64,000 bases of DNA, taken from NCBI GenBank assembly GCA_038532735.1, contig JBCBAC010000001.1, positions 525,282-589,281 on the forward strand. Direction: 5' to 3'. Source of the stretch: JAHTBL01 sp038532735 (lineage in GTDB: Bacteria; Pseudomonadota; Alphaproteobacteria; Rhodobacterales; Rhodobacteraceae). Below the pieces are notes generated by a model that had not been told where the DNA came from, did no database searches, and saw only the letters and a program-made list of their open reading frames with translations. Below are positions 23,131-32,022 of the stretch, piece after piece (position 1 is the first letter of the stretch; each line of letters opens with the position of its first letter). Both the position numbers and the translations under genes were made by a program.

Positions 23131-23594
23131 AGTGCCCCCGCCTGCAGGTCGGTGAGCATCTTCGCGATGCGCTTTTCGCGGGTCTCTGCCCGTTTCGCAG
23201 ATGTGATCTGGTGAAGCACGCCGCGGCGTTTGCCGGGGGAGAGACTGTCCCAATCCGTCGTCATATCTGCAGCGCGCAGGGCGGTGGCGACGTCATCCGG
23301 TACGTCCACCTGATCTGCGGGGGCGGGGCGCAGGCGGATCTCAAGCGGTTCATCGGGTGACACGCCAATTCGGTCCAGCAGGCTTTTGCCCGTATAAAGG
23401 AAAATCCCGTCGATCACCGGCGCTTTGGTGAGGGCCAGATTGATTGGGTGGTCATTGATTTCCCCTTCGACCCGTTTGGCGTTTTGCGCCTGCAAGGTCG
23501 CGGCAATGTCATCGGGGAGGGGCAGCACCGTATAGGTGTTCTCGCCCCAGATCATTGGGATGATCCGGCCTTCAAAGCTCAGATAGTCGCTCAT
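23127..23594 (-). CDS. YdeI/DUF1905-type protein
   Basis: A 155-residue protein with an N-terminal beta-barrel-like DUF1905 region (IIPMIWGENTYTVLPLPDDIAATL, LLDRIGVSPDEPLEIRLRPA) and a C-terminal helical YdeI-like tail (ALRAADMTTDWDSLSPGKRR, KRAETREKRIAKMLTDL). The tail is the bacteriocin-protection-type segment seen in YdeI homologues. The biochemical function is unknown. It overlaps both neighbours by four bases. Confidence 0.75.
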   Translation of the reverse strand: MSDYLSFEGRIIPMIWGENTYTVLPLPDDIAATLQAQNAKRVEGEINDHPINLALTKAPVIDGIFLYTGKSLLDRIGVSPDEPLEIRLRPAPADQVDVPDDVATALRAADMTTDWDSLSPGKRRGVLHQITSAKRAETREKRIAKMLTDLQAGAL

Positions 23595-24178
23595 GCCCGT
23601 TCAAGCGCCAATCGGCCTGCGAGGGCAGCAAAGACAGCTGCGAAGCTGCGGTTGAGCCAGCGCATGACCGTTTCGCTTTGCAGAAGCCAGCGGCGGGTGG
23701 CTGCGGCGAACACACCATAGAGCACGAAGACTGCGAAGGTCATTGCCATGAAGATGCCGCCGAGCATCAGCATCTCTGCGGTGGCTGTCGCAGGATTGCC
23801 GGACAGGAACGGTGGCAGCAGCGCCAGAAAGAAGATCGACAGCTTGGGGTTAAGAATGTTGATCAGCGCGCCGCTTTTGCGTTCGGCGCTGATGGCGAGC
23901 GCGCCGCCTGATTTCAGCGATTGCCACGCGAGGTAGAGCAGGTAGGCGACGCCTGCGAATTTCACGATGTTAAACAGCAGCGCACTGGTATGAAGGATCG
24001 CGGCGACGCCAAGGATGGCAGCGGCCAGATGTGGCACGATCCCGAAGGTGCAGCCAGTGGCTGCGGCAATTGCGGCGCGGCGTCCTTGGCCCAGACCAAG
24101 TGCCAGTGTGTAGAGCACGCCTGTGCCCGGCGCGATCACGACGACCAGGGCGGTAACCAGAAACTGAAGCGAAATCAT
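23591..24178 (-). CDS. LysE-family exporter
   Basis: A 195-residue RhtB/LysE-type amino-acid efflux permease with about six helices (FLVTALVVVIAPGTGVLYTLA, ATGCTFGIVPHLAAAIL, FAGVAYLLYLAWQSLKSG). The family motif around GALINILNPKLSIFFLALLP is clear. Substrates of this family are amino acids or their derivatives; the one here is unknown. The start at 24178 forms ATGA with the ispH stop, and the longer frame upstream lies inside ispH. Confidence 0.9.
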   Translation of the reverse strand: MISLQFLVTALVVVIAPGTGVLYTLALGLGQGRRAAIAAATGCTFGIVPHLAAAILGVAAILHTSALLFNIVKFAGVAYLLYLAWQSLKSGGALAISAERKSGALINILNPKLSIFFLALLPPFLSGNPATATAEMLMLGGIFMAMTFAVFVLYGVFAAATRRWLLQSETVMRWLNRSFAAVFAALAGRLALERA

Positions 24179-25125
24179 GCGGGCTCTCTCAGGACGCGGG
24201 GGACTTTGAATTCGACGTTCTCTTCGGCGGTTGTCACCTGCTCGACGGTGGTGTCGAAGCGGTCGCGGAAGGCGTCGATGACCTCGTTGATCAGGACCTC
24301 CGGGGCGGAGGCGCCTGCGGTGATGCCGAGGGTTTTGATGCCGTCGAGCGCGCGCCAGTCGATATCGGCGGCGCGTTGAACGAGCTGGGCGTACTGGCAC
24401 CCCTCGCGAGAGGCGACCTCGACCAGGCGTTTGGAATTGGAGGAATTCGGCGCGCCGACCACAAGCAGAGCATCGCACTTGGAGGCGATGGCTTTCACCG
24501 CTTCCTGCCGGTTGGTCGTGGCATAGCAGATGTCTTCCTTGTGAGGGCCGACGATCGCAGGGAACCGCGCCTTCAAGGCGGCGACGATGTCGATTGTGTC
24601 GTCGACCGAGAGAGTGGTTTGTGTAACAAAAGCAAGCTGATCAGGGTCGCGGACCTGCACGGTGGCGACGTCTTCGACCGTCTCGACCAGAAGCACCTCG
24701 CCTTCCGGCAATTGACCCATCGTGCCAACGGTTTCCGGATGCCCCTCATGGCCGATCATGATCATCTGCAGGCCGTTGCGGTGGTGGCGCTCGGCCTCGA
24801 TATGCACTTTCGACACAAGCGGGCAGGTCGCGTCGACATAGATCATCTCGCGCTTGGCGGCAGCGGCGGGCACGGCTTTGGGCACGCCATGGGCCGAGAA
24901 GATGACAGGGCGGTCGTCAGGGCATTCGTCTAGCTCTTCGACAAAGACAGCGCCCTGATCGCGCAGGCTGTCCACGACAAATTTGTTATGCACGATCTCG
25001 TGGCGCACATAGACAGGCCGACCCCATTTCTGGAGCGCCATCTCGACGATCTTGATGGCCCGGTCGACGCCGGCACAAAAACCGCGTGGGGCCGCAAGAT
25101 AGAGTGTCAGTGAGGACTTGGTCAT
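24175..25125 (-). CDS. ispH: 4-Hydroxy-3-methylbut-2-enyl diphosphate reductase
   Basis: A 316-residue iron-sulfur enzyme, last step of the MEP isoprenoid pathway, producing IPP and DMAPP. The three cluster cysteines are in PRGFCAGVDRAI, VDATCPLVSKVH and ICYATTNRQ, and VVGAPNSSNSKRL binds the substrate. It is the first gene of the minus-strand run ending in rnhA. Confidence 0.96.
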   Translation of the reverse strand: MTKSSLTLYLAAPRGFCAGVDRAIKIVEMALQKWGRPVYVRHEIVHNKFVVDSLRDQGAVFVEELDECPDDRPVIFSAHGVPKAVPAAAAKREMIYVDATCPLVSKVHIEAERHHRNGLQMIMIGHEGHPETVGTMGQLPEGEVLLVETVEDVATVQVRDPDQLAFVTQTTLSVDDTIDIVAALKARFPAIVGPHKEDICYATTNRQEAVKAIASKCDALLVVGAPNSSNSKRLVEVASREGCQYAQLVQRAADIDWRALDGIKTLGITAGASAPEVLINEVIDAFRDRFDTTVEQVTTAEENVEFKVPRVLREPA

Positions 25126-25219
25126 TTAGCAAACTCCGCTTGTCATAGAGGTAAGGCAGCGGGGGGCGAAGGTCTAGGCCCGCGTTTGTTTTCGCGCAGG
25201 CCCAGCCTAGGTCTGGGGC

Positions 25220-25525
25220 ATGGAAATGACACAGTCAAACAACGTGGCAACTTATCTGCGGCTGACCCGCGAGGTGTTGCCTGAGATGGCGCGCGAGCGG
25301 GCGCGGGGCTGGCCTGTGGTCAATGACCATTGCTTTCAGCGGATCGTGCTGGATCACGTGTGCGGGGGCGTTTGGTATGACCATATCGCGCGGCCCGCGT
25401 ATAAGCATTTGACCGACGAACAGGCCGAGAGGGCTGCGCGCCTAGCGGGCGATATTGCGGATGGCGTGGCGGATCTGCACGGCATGAACCGGCAATCGCT
25501 GATCTGGCGGGGGAAACTGCGATGA
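25220..25525 (+). CDS. Unknown small protein, first of a pair before folB
   Basis: A 101-residue soluble protein I do not recognise with confidence. It is rich in Arg, His and Trp, with a central block WPVVNDHCFQRIVLDHVCGG and VWYDHIARPAYKHLTDEQA, and a helical AARLAGDIADGVADL. There is no signal peptide and no acetyl-CoA loop of the GNAT type, though I recall homologues carrying that label. An ATG at 25226 is an alternative start. It overlaps the next gene by four bases and is divergent from ispH. Confidence 0.75.
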   Translation: MEMTQSNNVATYLRLTREVLPEMARERARGWPVVNDHCFQRIVLDHVCGGVWYDHIARPAYKHLTDEQAERAARLAGDIADGVADLHGMNRQSLIWRGKLR

Positions 25526-25707
25526 AGCGGACCTCCCCCAAGGATGCGCGCCGGGTTGAGACGGCGGATGATATTGAGGACATCGTGTCCGACAAGCGCG
25601 AGGGTTGGCGGGCCAGCCCGGCCAAGGCGCGGCGGCGGCAGCGCCGTTATAAGAAACGGCTGACGCAGGAAGTGGCGCGTTGGGCCGAGGAAGGGTTCGA
25701 GGAGTAG
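25522..25707 (+). CDS. Unknown small basic protein
   Basis: A 61-residue highly charged protein with an acidic segment (VETADDIEDIV) followed by a strongly basic stretch (SPAKARRRQRRYKKRL) and an acidic end (WAEEGFEE). It is probably helical and may bind nucleic acid or a partner protein; this is inference from charge only. The ATGA overlap upstream and the ribosome-site-bearing end just before folB support it as real. Confidence 0.65.
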   Translation: MKRTSPKDARRVETADDIEDIVSDKREGWRASPAKARRRQRRYKKRLTQEVARWAEEGFEE

Positions 25708-25711
25708 GGCT

Positions 25712-26101
25712 TTGCACAGCATGGTGGAACTGCGCGATCTGGTGATTGCGTGCGATATCGGGACTTACGGGCCCGAGGATGTGGTGCCGGATGCGCATGT
25801 GCTGGACCTGATCCTGACGATCAGTGCCGATCTGGTTTTTATTGATGCAGACGGGATGGATCGGGTCTTTGACTATGACCCGCTGGTCGCCGAGATCGAC
25901 CGGCTGGCACGCGACGGGCATTACCACACGCAGGAACGGCTGATGACGCGCATTGTCGAGGCCTGCGCGGCCTATCCAGAGATCGAAGCGGTCGAGATTG
26001 CTTTGCGCAAAAGCCCGGTTCTGGCAGGCTCAGGCGCTTTGGGTGTGCGGTTGCAACTGGATGAAGCGGCGTTTCAACGGGTCCGGGCGCGGCGCGCCTG
26101 A
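25712..26101 (+). CDS. folB: Dihydroneopterin aldolase-family protein
   Basis: A 129-residue FolB-type enzyme that cleaves dihydroneopterin to 6-hydroxymethyl-dihydropterin in folate synthesis. Typical features are ELRDLVIACDIGTYGPE at the N-terminus, a VFDYDPLVAEIDRLARDGHYHTQERLMTRI core and the lysine region ALRKSPVLAGSGALGV. The start is TTG at 25712 with GAGGAG 7 bases upstream, or ATG at 25721. The 3' end overlaps the convergent lipoprotein gene by 28 bases. folK lies 1.3 kb downstream. Confidence 0.88.
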   Translation: MHSMVELRDLVIACDIGTYGPEDVVPDAHVLDLILTISADLVFIDADGMDRVFDYDPLVAEIDRLARDGHYHTQERLMTRIVEACAAYPEIEAVEIALRKSPVLAGSGALGVRLQLDEAAFQRVRARRA

Positions 26102-26622
26102 AGCAGCTCCTGCACGTCGTTTAGGTCCTGCCAATCATAGGTCGGATCTTCTGCAACAGGTGACCAGTAAAGCCGCCCACCGTCACGCCATCCGTCCAGA
26201 ATGATGCCGTCTTCCACGGGCGCGCCCTTGGCGCTGATCGCGGGGGCGTGGTGGACGGGGTTCATCAGTGTCGTAGGCGAGGTCGCCCAATGCAAGGAAA
26301 GCGTCTGGAAGCGCTCTTGCCGGAGCCGCGCAAGGATATCTTCGGTGAAGTGATTGCAGATGCCGCGGGCTTTTTCACCGCGGTGCACCTTGTAGTTATG
26401 GATCAGGGGCGGATCGGTGATCTGATACTCGGCTGCAAGCTGCAGCGCATAGCTTTGCGCGATTTGCGCGGCGCGGCGGGCCTCGTCCGGGTCAACGCCG
26501 GGGCCTAGCGCGGCAATAGCAGGCGCGAGCCCTTTGGGATCATTGTGCTGGGTCGGCGGCACAGCCCCGCATCCGGCAACGAGGCTGGCCAGCAGCGTGA
26601 GGCAAAGACGGCGCGTCATCAT
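26074..26622 (-). CDS. Putative lipoprotein
   Basis: A 182-residue protein with a short signal peptide ending in a lipobox (LLASLVAGC, Cys18). The mature part has EARRAAQIAQSYALQLAAEYQ, then ICNHFTEDILARLRQERFQTLSLHWATSP and a closing WQDLNDVQELLQARRART. I do not recognise a named family. An outer-membrane or periplasm-facing location is inferred. Its last 28 bases overlap the end of folB on the other strand. Confidence 0.78.
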   Translation of the reverse strand: MMTRRLCLTLLASLVAGCGAVPPTQHNDPKGLAPAIAALGPGVDPDEARRAAQIAQSYALQLAAEYQITDPPLIHNYKVHRGEKARGICNHFTEDILARLRQERFQTLSLHWATSPTTLMNPVHHAPAISAKGAPVEDGIILDGWRDGGRLYWSPVAEDPTYDWQDLNDVQELLQARRARTR

Positions 26623-26673
26623 GTGCTGAGGCTACCTGATCTTGTGCGCCTTGGGAAACATGGGACTAACGAA

Positions 26674-26701
26674 AAAGGGCGGGTCCCAACACCCGCCCTT
26701 T
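26674..26701 (-). terminator. Rho-independent terminator
   Basis: An 11-base-pair stem AAAGGGCGGGT/ACCCGCCCTTT with a 6-base loop follows the NYN gene. Read on the minus strand it runs into TTTTTC, a good intrinsic terminator for that gene. Confidence 0.85.
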
Positions 26702-26704
26702 GTC

Positions 26705-27277
26705 TTATTCGGTTTCCGCCATCTCGCGCGGATTGTCTTCGCGCGGCTCGCGTGGGGGGCGCCCGATGACATCCTTCAACTCTTGCAACTCGATGAAGTT
26801 GTCGCATTGCCGGCGCAGCTCGTCCGCGATCATTGGCGGCTGGCTGCGGATCGTCGAGACGACCGAGACCCGCACGCCCTGGCGCTGCAGGCTTTCGACC
26901 AGAGGTCGGAAATCCCCGTCGCCCGAGAAAATGACGATGTGATCCACATGGGGGGCAAGCTCCATCGCGTTGACGGTCAGCTCGATGTCCATGTTGCCTT
27001 TGACCTTCCGACGGCCTTGGCTGTCGGTGTATTCCTTGGCCGGTTTTGTGACCATGGAAAAGCCGTTGTAGTGAAGCCAGTCAACAAGCGGGCGGATCGG
27101 TGAATATTCGTCATTCTCAAGCAGGGCAGTGTAATAAAAAGCCCGCAAGAGTTTCCCACGCCGCATAAATTCCTGACGCAGGAGTTTGTAGTCGATGTCG
27201 AATCCGAGTGACTTAGCAGCTGCATAAAGATTCGATCCATCGATGAACAGCGCAAGCCGTTCGCCTTGATAGAACAT
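26705..27277 (-). CDS. NYN-domain protein (LabA/DUF88 family)
   Basis: A 190-residue PIN-like nuclease-fold protein. Acidic-site motifs are visible: RLALFIDGSNLYAAAK, KGNMDIELTVNAMELAP and HIVIFSGDGDFRPLVESLQ. The tail is proline- and acid-rich. NYN proteins are predicted RNases, and LabA relatives act in regulation; the role here is unknown. I chose the ATG at 27277 with AGGAAA upstream over the TTG one codon earlier. It is divergent from folK. Confidence 0.88.
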   Translation of the reverse strand: MFYQGERLALFIDGSNLYAAAKSLGFDIDYKLLRQEFMRRGKLLRAFYYTALLENDEYSPIRPLVDWLHYNGFSMVTKPAKEYTDSQGRRKVKGNMDIELTVNAMELAPHVDHIVIFSGDGDFRPLVESLQRQGVRVSVVSTIRSQPPMIADELRRQCDNFIELQELKDVIGRPPREPREDNPREMAETE

Positions 27278-27372
27278 CAAATTTCCTTTCGATATGCAGT
27301 TTCGCCTGTGAGTGGTCTTCGTGAGTGGTAATGGTCGGCGAAACTAAACAGTTTAAATACGGGAAACTTCAA

Positions 27373-27972
27373 ATGCTTCAACCCTATAAGCAGGGTTCCG
27401 CCACAGGAACTGCGCTGATTGCGCTGGGCAGCAACCTGACTTCGGGCTTCGGATCGCCCGCGGAAACCGTGCGTCTTGGGTTGGAAAAGCTCTCGGAGGT
27501 AGGGCTTAAAGTGCTGAAAGTGAGCCGTTTTTTCGCAACCCCCTGTTTTCCGGCAGGTGCGGGGCCCGATTACGTAAACGCCTGCGCCGAGATTCGCAGC
27601 GACTTGGCCGCTGTTGATTTGCTGGCCGCTTTGCACGCGGTGGAGGCCGAGTTTGGCCGCGACCGGGCGCAGCGCTGGGCGAGCCGGACATTGGACATTG
27701 ATCTGCTGGCGTTGGGCGGGCAGGTGCATCCTGATTTGGAAACGCAGGAAAACTGGCAAGCCTTATCCTTGAAAAACCAACAGCTTCGCGCGCCGGATCA
27801 GCTGATCTTGCCGCATCCGCGCCTGCAGGATCGCGCCTTTGTGCTGGTGCCATTGGCCGATATCGCGCCGGACTGGACGCATCCGGTTCTGGGCGCTACC
27901 GTGATCGAAATGCTGAACAAGCTGCCTGACGTGGATCGGGCTGCGGTCGTTCCAATGGAGAACGGCCGATAA
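27373..27972 (+). CDS. folK: 2-Amino-4-hydroxy-6-hydroxymethyldihydropteridine pyrophosphokinase
   Basis: A 199-residue HPPK that transfers pyrophosphate from ATP to hydroxymethyl-dihydropterin in folate synthesis. Motifs are TALIALGSNLTS, RFFATPCFP, RWASRTLDIDLLALGG and LPHPRLQDRAFVLVPLADI. The ATG at 27373 gives the normal N-terminus, though its ribosome site is weak; in-frame starts exist further up (GTG 27325, ATG 27331). Confidence 0.93.
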   Translation: MLQPYKQGSATGTALIALGSNLTSGFGSPAETVRLGLEKLSEVGLKVLKVSRFFATPCFPAGAGPDYVNACAEIRSDLAAVDLLAALHAVEAEFGRDRAQRWASRTLDIDLLALGGQVHPDLETQENWQALSLKNQQLRAPDQLILPHPRLQDRAFVLVPLADIAPDWTHPVLGATVIEMLNKLPDVDRAAVVPMENGR

Positions 27973-28039
27973 GGCTTGTGTTTTTGGCGTTCAGCGCTTA
28001 AGACCAGCGCTTCTAATTTCTGTCCAAGTGGAGTGTCCC

Positions 28040-28393
28040 ATGGCCCGCGTCACCGTCGAAGATTGCGTCGATAAGGTTCCGAACCGCTTTGAGCTTGTCA
28101 TGCTCGCAGCCCATCGTGCGCGCGAAATCTCAAGTGGTGCAGCGATTACCGTGGATCGCGACAACGACAAGAACCCGGTCGTCTCCCTGCGAGAGATCGC
28201 AGATGAAACGCAATCGGCCAATGAACTTCGCGAGCGTTTGATCGAGTCGAATCAGACCCAGATCGAGGTCGACGAGCCTGATGAGGATGCGATGGCGCTT
28301 CTTATGGGCGCTGAGGCTGACAAGCCCGCCGATGACGACATGTCGGAAGAGAAACTGCTGCGCGCGCTGATGGAAGCGCAGGGGCAAAAGTAA
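28040..28393 (+). CDS. rpoZ: RNA polymerase omega subunit
   Basis: A 117-residue omega subunit that aids assembly of RNA polymerase. It starts MARVTVEDCVDKVPNRFEL, followed by LAAHRAREISSGA, the universal omega core. The C-terminal half is acidic. GGAG lies 8 bases before the ATG. It is 33 bases before rsh, the standard pairing. Confidence 0.96.
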   Translation: MARVTVEDCVDKVPNRFELVMLAAHRAREISSGAAITVDRDNDKNPVVSLREIADETQSANELRERLIESNQTQIEVDEPDEDAMALLMGAEADKPADDDMSEEKLLRALMEAQGQK

Positions 28394-28426
28394 GGCCGCA
28401 CCCGGCCTTGGGAAGGCGCGGACCAG

Positions 28427-30565
28427 ATGATTACAGACGATGATCTGATCGAGCTGGTCCGCAGCTACAATCCGCGCACAAACGAACCGATGATCCGCGA
28501 TGCGTTCGCTTATGGCGAAGAGATGCATCACGGCCAATATCGCCATTCTGGCGAGCCGTATTTCACGCATCCCGTTGCCGTCGCCGCCATTCTGGCAGAG
28601 CAGCGCTTGGATGACGCGACGATCATCACCGCGCTCTTGCATGACACGATCGAGGACACACGCTCCACCTATGGGGATGTGGCCGATCACTTCGGCAAAG
28701 ACGTGGCCGAGCTCGTCGATGGGGTGACAAAGCTGACGAACCTGCAGCTGAGCTCGACCGAGACCAAGCAGGCTGAGAATTTCCGCAAGCTCTTCATGGC
28801 GATGTCGAAAGACATGCGCGTGATCCTCGTGAAGCTGGCTGACCGGCTGCACAATATGCGTACGATCCGGTCGATGCGACCCGAGAAGCAGCAGCAAAAA
28901 GCGCGCGAGACGATGGATATCTTCGCGCCGCTCGCGGGCCGCATGGGCATGCAGTGGATGCGCGAAGAGCTGGAGGATCTGGCGTTTCGGGTGCTGAACC
29001 CGGAGGGGCGGTCCTCGATCATTCGGCGGTTCATTACATTGCAGAGGGAAACCGGCGATGTGATGCACAAGATCACCGGCGATATGCGGCGCGAGCTGGA
29101 GAAGGCCGGCATTCAGGCCGATGTGTTCGGGCGCGCCAAGAAGCCCTATTCGATCTGGCGCAAGATGCAGGAGAAAGAGCAGGGTTTCTCTCGCCTATCA
29201 GACATCTACGGCTTTCGGATCGTCACGCAGAGCGAAGAGGATTGCTATCGCGTATTGGGCGCGATCCACCAGCGCTGGCGGTCCGTGCCGGGGCGTTTCA
29301 AGGACTACATCAGTCAGCCGAAATCCAACGGGTATCGGTCGCTGCACACCACTGTGTCGGGGCGCGATGGGAAACGGGTGGAGGTGCAGATCCGCACCCG
29401 CCAGATGCACGAGGTTGCCGAGGCGGGTGTCGCTGCGCATTGGTCCTACCGTGACGGTGTGCGTGCGGAGAACCCCTTTGCTGTGGACCCTGCCAAGTGG
29501 ATCGCCGGGCTGACCGAACGGTTCGAGATGTCAGAAGATCACGACGAATTCCTTGAAGCGGTGAAGCTGGAGATGTATTCGGACAAGGTCTTCTGTTTCA
29601 CGCCCAAGGGGGACGTGTTCAAGCTGCCGCGCGGCGGCACACCGATTGATTTCGCCTATGCGATCCATACGCGGATCGGCAGTGCCTGTGTGGGCGCGAA
29701 GGTCGACGGCATCCGCGTGCCGCTTTGGACGCGGCTCAAGAACGGTCAATCGGTGGAGATCATCACGGCAGAGGGTCAGCGCCCGCAGGCCACGTGGATT
29801 GACATCGCCGTGACAGGCAAGGCTAAGGCCGCGATCCGCAAATCTCTGCGCGAGGAAGATCGTGAGCGGTTCATGAAGCTGGGGGCTGAACTGGCCCGCG
29901 TGGCGTTTGAGCATATCGGCAAGAAGGCCTCCGACAAGGCGCTGAACACCGCGGCCAAGACCTTGGGCATTCCCGGGCGGGCTGAAATGCTGGCGCGTTT
30001 GGGCAGTGCGGAGATTACGGCCCATGACGTGGTGAGCGCGCTCTATCCGGAACTGGCCGACACCAAAGGCGATGTGGTGGACGAGCGCCGCGCGGTTGTG
30101 GGCCTCTCACCCGATCAGTCCTTCACACGCTCAGGCTGTTGTCAGCCGGTTCCGGGCGAACGCATCGTGGGTATCGCAAAGCGGGGCGAGGGCGTTCTGG
30201 TGCACGCGATTGATTGTGCGCAACTGGCGATCTACGAGGACGATCTGGACAATTGGATTGACCTGCAATGGCACAGCGGCACGCACCGCGCGATCTACAC
30301 GGTCACGCTGGATGTGGCGATCAGCAATGACGCCGGCGTCTTGGGACGGATTTGCACATTGATCGGTGAGCAAAAGGCCAATATCAGCGATTTAAAATTC
30401 GCGGATCGTAAACCAGATTATTACAGACTGACGATAGATGTGGACCTGCGGGATGTGGAGCATCTGCACACCGTCATGACTGCGCTTGAGGCGGAAAGTG
30501 ATGTAGCCTCTATCGCGCGGCACAGGGAACCCGAGACGTCATTGACCGCAGCAGCGGCGGAGTAG
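28427..30565 (+). CDS. rsh: Bifunctional (p)ppGpp synthetase/hydrolase (RelA/SpoT)
   Basis: A 712-residue stringent-response enzyme. The HD hydrolase domain has YFTHPVAVAAILAEQ, ALLHDTIEDT and KLADRLHNMRTI, so hydrolysis should be active. The synthetase domain has YGFRIVTQSEEDCYRVLG, YISQPKSNGYRSLHT and VEVQIRTRQMHEVAE. A TGS domain (FCFTPKGDVFKLPRGGTPID) and a C-terminal ACT domain (ISNDAGVLGRICTLIGEQ) follow. Alphaproteobacteria usually carry this single long Rsh. Confidence 0.95.
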   Translation: MITDDDLIELVRSYNPRTNEPMIRDAFAYGEEMHHGQYRHSGEPYFTHPVAVAAILAEQRLDDATIITALLHDTIEDTRSTYGDVADHFGKDVAELVDGVTKLTNLQLSSTETKQAENFRKLFMAMSKDMRVILVKLADRLHNMRTIRSMRPEKQQQKARETMDIFAPLAGRMGMQWMREELEDLAFRVLNPEGRSSIIRRFITLQRETGDVMHKITGDMRRELEKAGIQADVFGRAKKPYSIWRKMQEKEQGFSRLSDIYGFRIVTQSEEDCYRVLGAIHQRWRSVPGRFKDYISQPKSNGYRSLHTTVSGRDGKRVEVQIRTRQMHEVAEAGVAAHWSYRDGVRAENPFAVDPAKWIAGLTERFEMSEDHDEFLEAVKLEMYSDKVFCFTPKGDVFKLPRGGTPIDFAYAIHTRIGSACVGAKVDGIRVPLWTRLKNGQSVEIITAEGQRPQATWIDIAVTGKAKAAIRKSLREEDRERFMKLGAELARVAFEHIGKKASDKALNTAAKTLGIPGRAEMLARLGSAEITAHDVVSALYPELADTKGDVVDERRAVVGLSPDQSFTRSGCCQPVPGERIVGIAKRGEGVLVHAIDCAQLAIYEDDLDNWIDLQWHSGTHRAIYTVTLDVAISNDAGVLGRICTLIGEQKANISDLKFADRKPDYYRLTIDVDLRDVEHLHTVMTALEAESDVASIARHREPETSLTAAAAE

Positions 30566-30576
30566 GAACGTAACCT

Positions 30577-31236
30577 TTGGTATTCAAACGTCGGGATAGG
30601 CGCTCGGTCTGGAAGGCCATTCTGGACTTCCTCTACCCACGCGGCGGCTGGGCGCGTGCGTTTGAGTACGTCAAACACCGCGTGCGCCGTCTGCCCGACA
30701 CACCCGAAAAGATCGCGCGCGGTATCTGGGCGGGCGTCTTCGCGGCCTTCACGCCGTTCTACGGGCTGCACTTCTTCGTGGCGGCTTTTCTGGCCTTCAT
30801 CATGCGGGGCAATATTCTGGCCTCCCTAATGGGGACGTTTTTCGGCAACCCGCTGACTTACGTGCCCATCGGCGTCGTGGCGCTGTCGTTCGGCGATTGG
30901 ATCCTTGGCACAAACGCGGCAGAGCGCGCGTCGGAGCGGTCTTTTGGCGGCAAGTTCGTCGATGCAGGCTGGGACCTGTGGCACAATTTCACCGCGATCT
31001 TCACCCATGAAGAGGTCGATTGGACTGGGTTAAGTGTCTTTTACGACGAGATTTTCTTTCCCTACATGATCGGCGGTCTGATCCCCGGTGTCGTCACGGC
31101 GACGATTGTTTACTATCTGTCGGTCCCCGTGATCCGAGCTTATCAAAAGCGGCGCAAAGGGCGGCTGACGGCGAAGCTGGCAGAGCTGAAGAAAAAAGCG
31201 ATCAAAAAGGCTGACGCAAGCAACTCCGCAGACTAG
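30577..31236 (+). CDS. DUF2062 membrane protein
   Basis: A 219-residue protein with a basic N-terminus, the DUF2062 core TPEKIARGIWAGVFAAFTPF and FGNPLTYVPIGVVALSFGDWIL, several helices and a Lys-rich tail (LAELKKKAIKKADAS). The function is unknown. The start is TTG with AGGAA upstream. It sits between rsh and pdxJ in the housekeeping run. Confidence 0.85.
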   Translation: MVFKRRDRRSVWKAILDFLYPRGGWARAFEYVKHRVRRLPDTPEKIARGIWAGVFAAFTPFYGLHFFVAAFLAFIMRGNILASLMGTFFGNPLTYVPIGVVALSFGDWILGTNAAERASERSFGGKFVDAGWDLWHNFTAIFTHEEVDWTGLSVFYDEIFFPYMIGGLIPGVVTATIVYYLSVPVIRAYQKRRKGRLTAKLAELKKKAIKKADASNSAD

Positions 31237-31263
31237 GTTCTGCCCAAAGAGGAAGGACCTGTC

Positions 31264-32019
31264 ATGGCTGAGAAACTCCGTCTGGGTGTGAATATTGATC
31301 ACGTCGCCACGCTGCGCAATGCGCGCGGCGGGGCTGTGCCGGACCCTTTGCGGGCTGCGGCGATTGCCGAGGCGGCGGGGGCTGACGGGATCACCGCACA
31401 TCTGCGCGAGGACCGCCGCCATATGCGCGATGATGATATCGACGCGCTGATGGAGGCGCTGAACGTGCCGCTGAATTTCGAGATGGCCGCGACGGAGGAG
31501 ATGCAGGCAATTGCGCTGCGTCACAAGCCCCATGCCGTGTGTATCGTGCCCGAACGGCGGGAGGAGCGCACGACGGAAGGCGGTTTGGAAGTAGCGCGTG
31601 AGGAGAACAAGCTGGCGCATTTCATTGCGCCTTTGCGAGAGGCCGGGTCGCGGGTTTCGATCTTTATCGCAGCGGACCAGCGTCAGATCGAGGCCACGCA
31701 TCGGATCGGTGCGGAGGTCATTGAGCTGCACACAGGGGCCTACTGCGACGCCCATGCCGAGGGGCGTTTTGACGAGCGAGATGCCGAGCTTGCCAAACTG
31801 ACCGAGATGGCCGCTTTTGCCCATGATCTTGGGCTGGAGGTGCATGCAGGCCACGGGCTGACCTATGGCTGTGTGCCGCCGATTGCAGCGCTGCCGCAGA
31901 TCATGGAACTCAATATCGGTCACTTCCTGATGGGGGAGGCGCTGTTTCTGGGCCTCGGTCCCGCCATTGAGAAAATGCGTGGGATCATGGATGCGGCGCG
32001 TGCTGGGGTGACGGCCTAA
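31264..32019 (+). CDS. pdxJ: Pyridoxine 5'-phosphate synthase
   Basis: A 251-residue TIM-barrel enzyme that condenses 1-deoxyxylulose 5-phosphate with 3-amino-2-oxopropyl phosphate to give pyridoxine 5'-phosphate. It starts LRLGVNIDHVATLRNARGG, with ADGITAHLREDRRHM, VCIVPERREERTTEGG and AGHGLTYGCVPPI. GAGGAAGGA lies upstream. Confidence 0.96.
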   Translation: MAEKLRLGVNIDHVATLRNARGGAVPDPLRAAAIAEAAGADGITAHLREDRRHMRDDDIDALMEALNVPLNFEMAATEEMQAIALRHKPHAVCIVPERREERTTEGGLEVAREENKLAHFIAPLREAGSRVSIFIAADQRQIEATHRIGAEVIELHTGAYCDAHAEGRFDERDAELAKLTEMAAFAHDLGLEVHAGHGLTYGCVPPIAALPQIMELNIGHFLMGEALFLGLGPAIEKMRGIMDAARAGVTA

Positions 32020-32022
32020 GTA

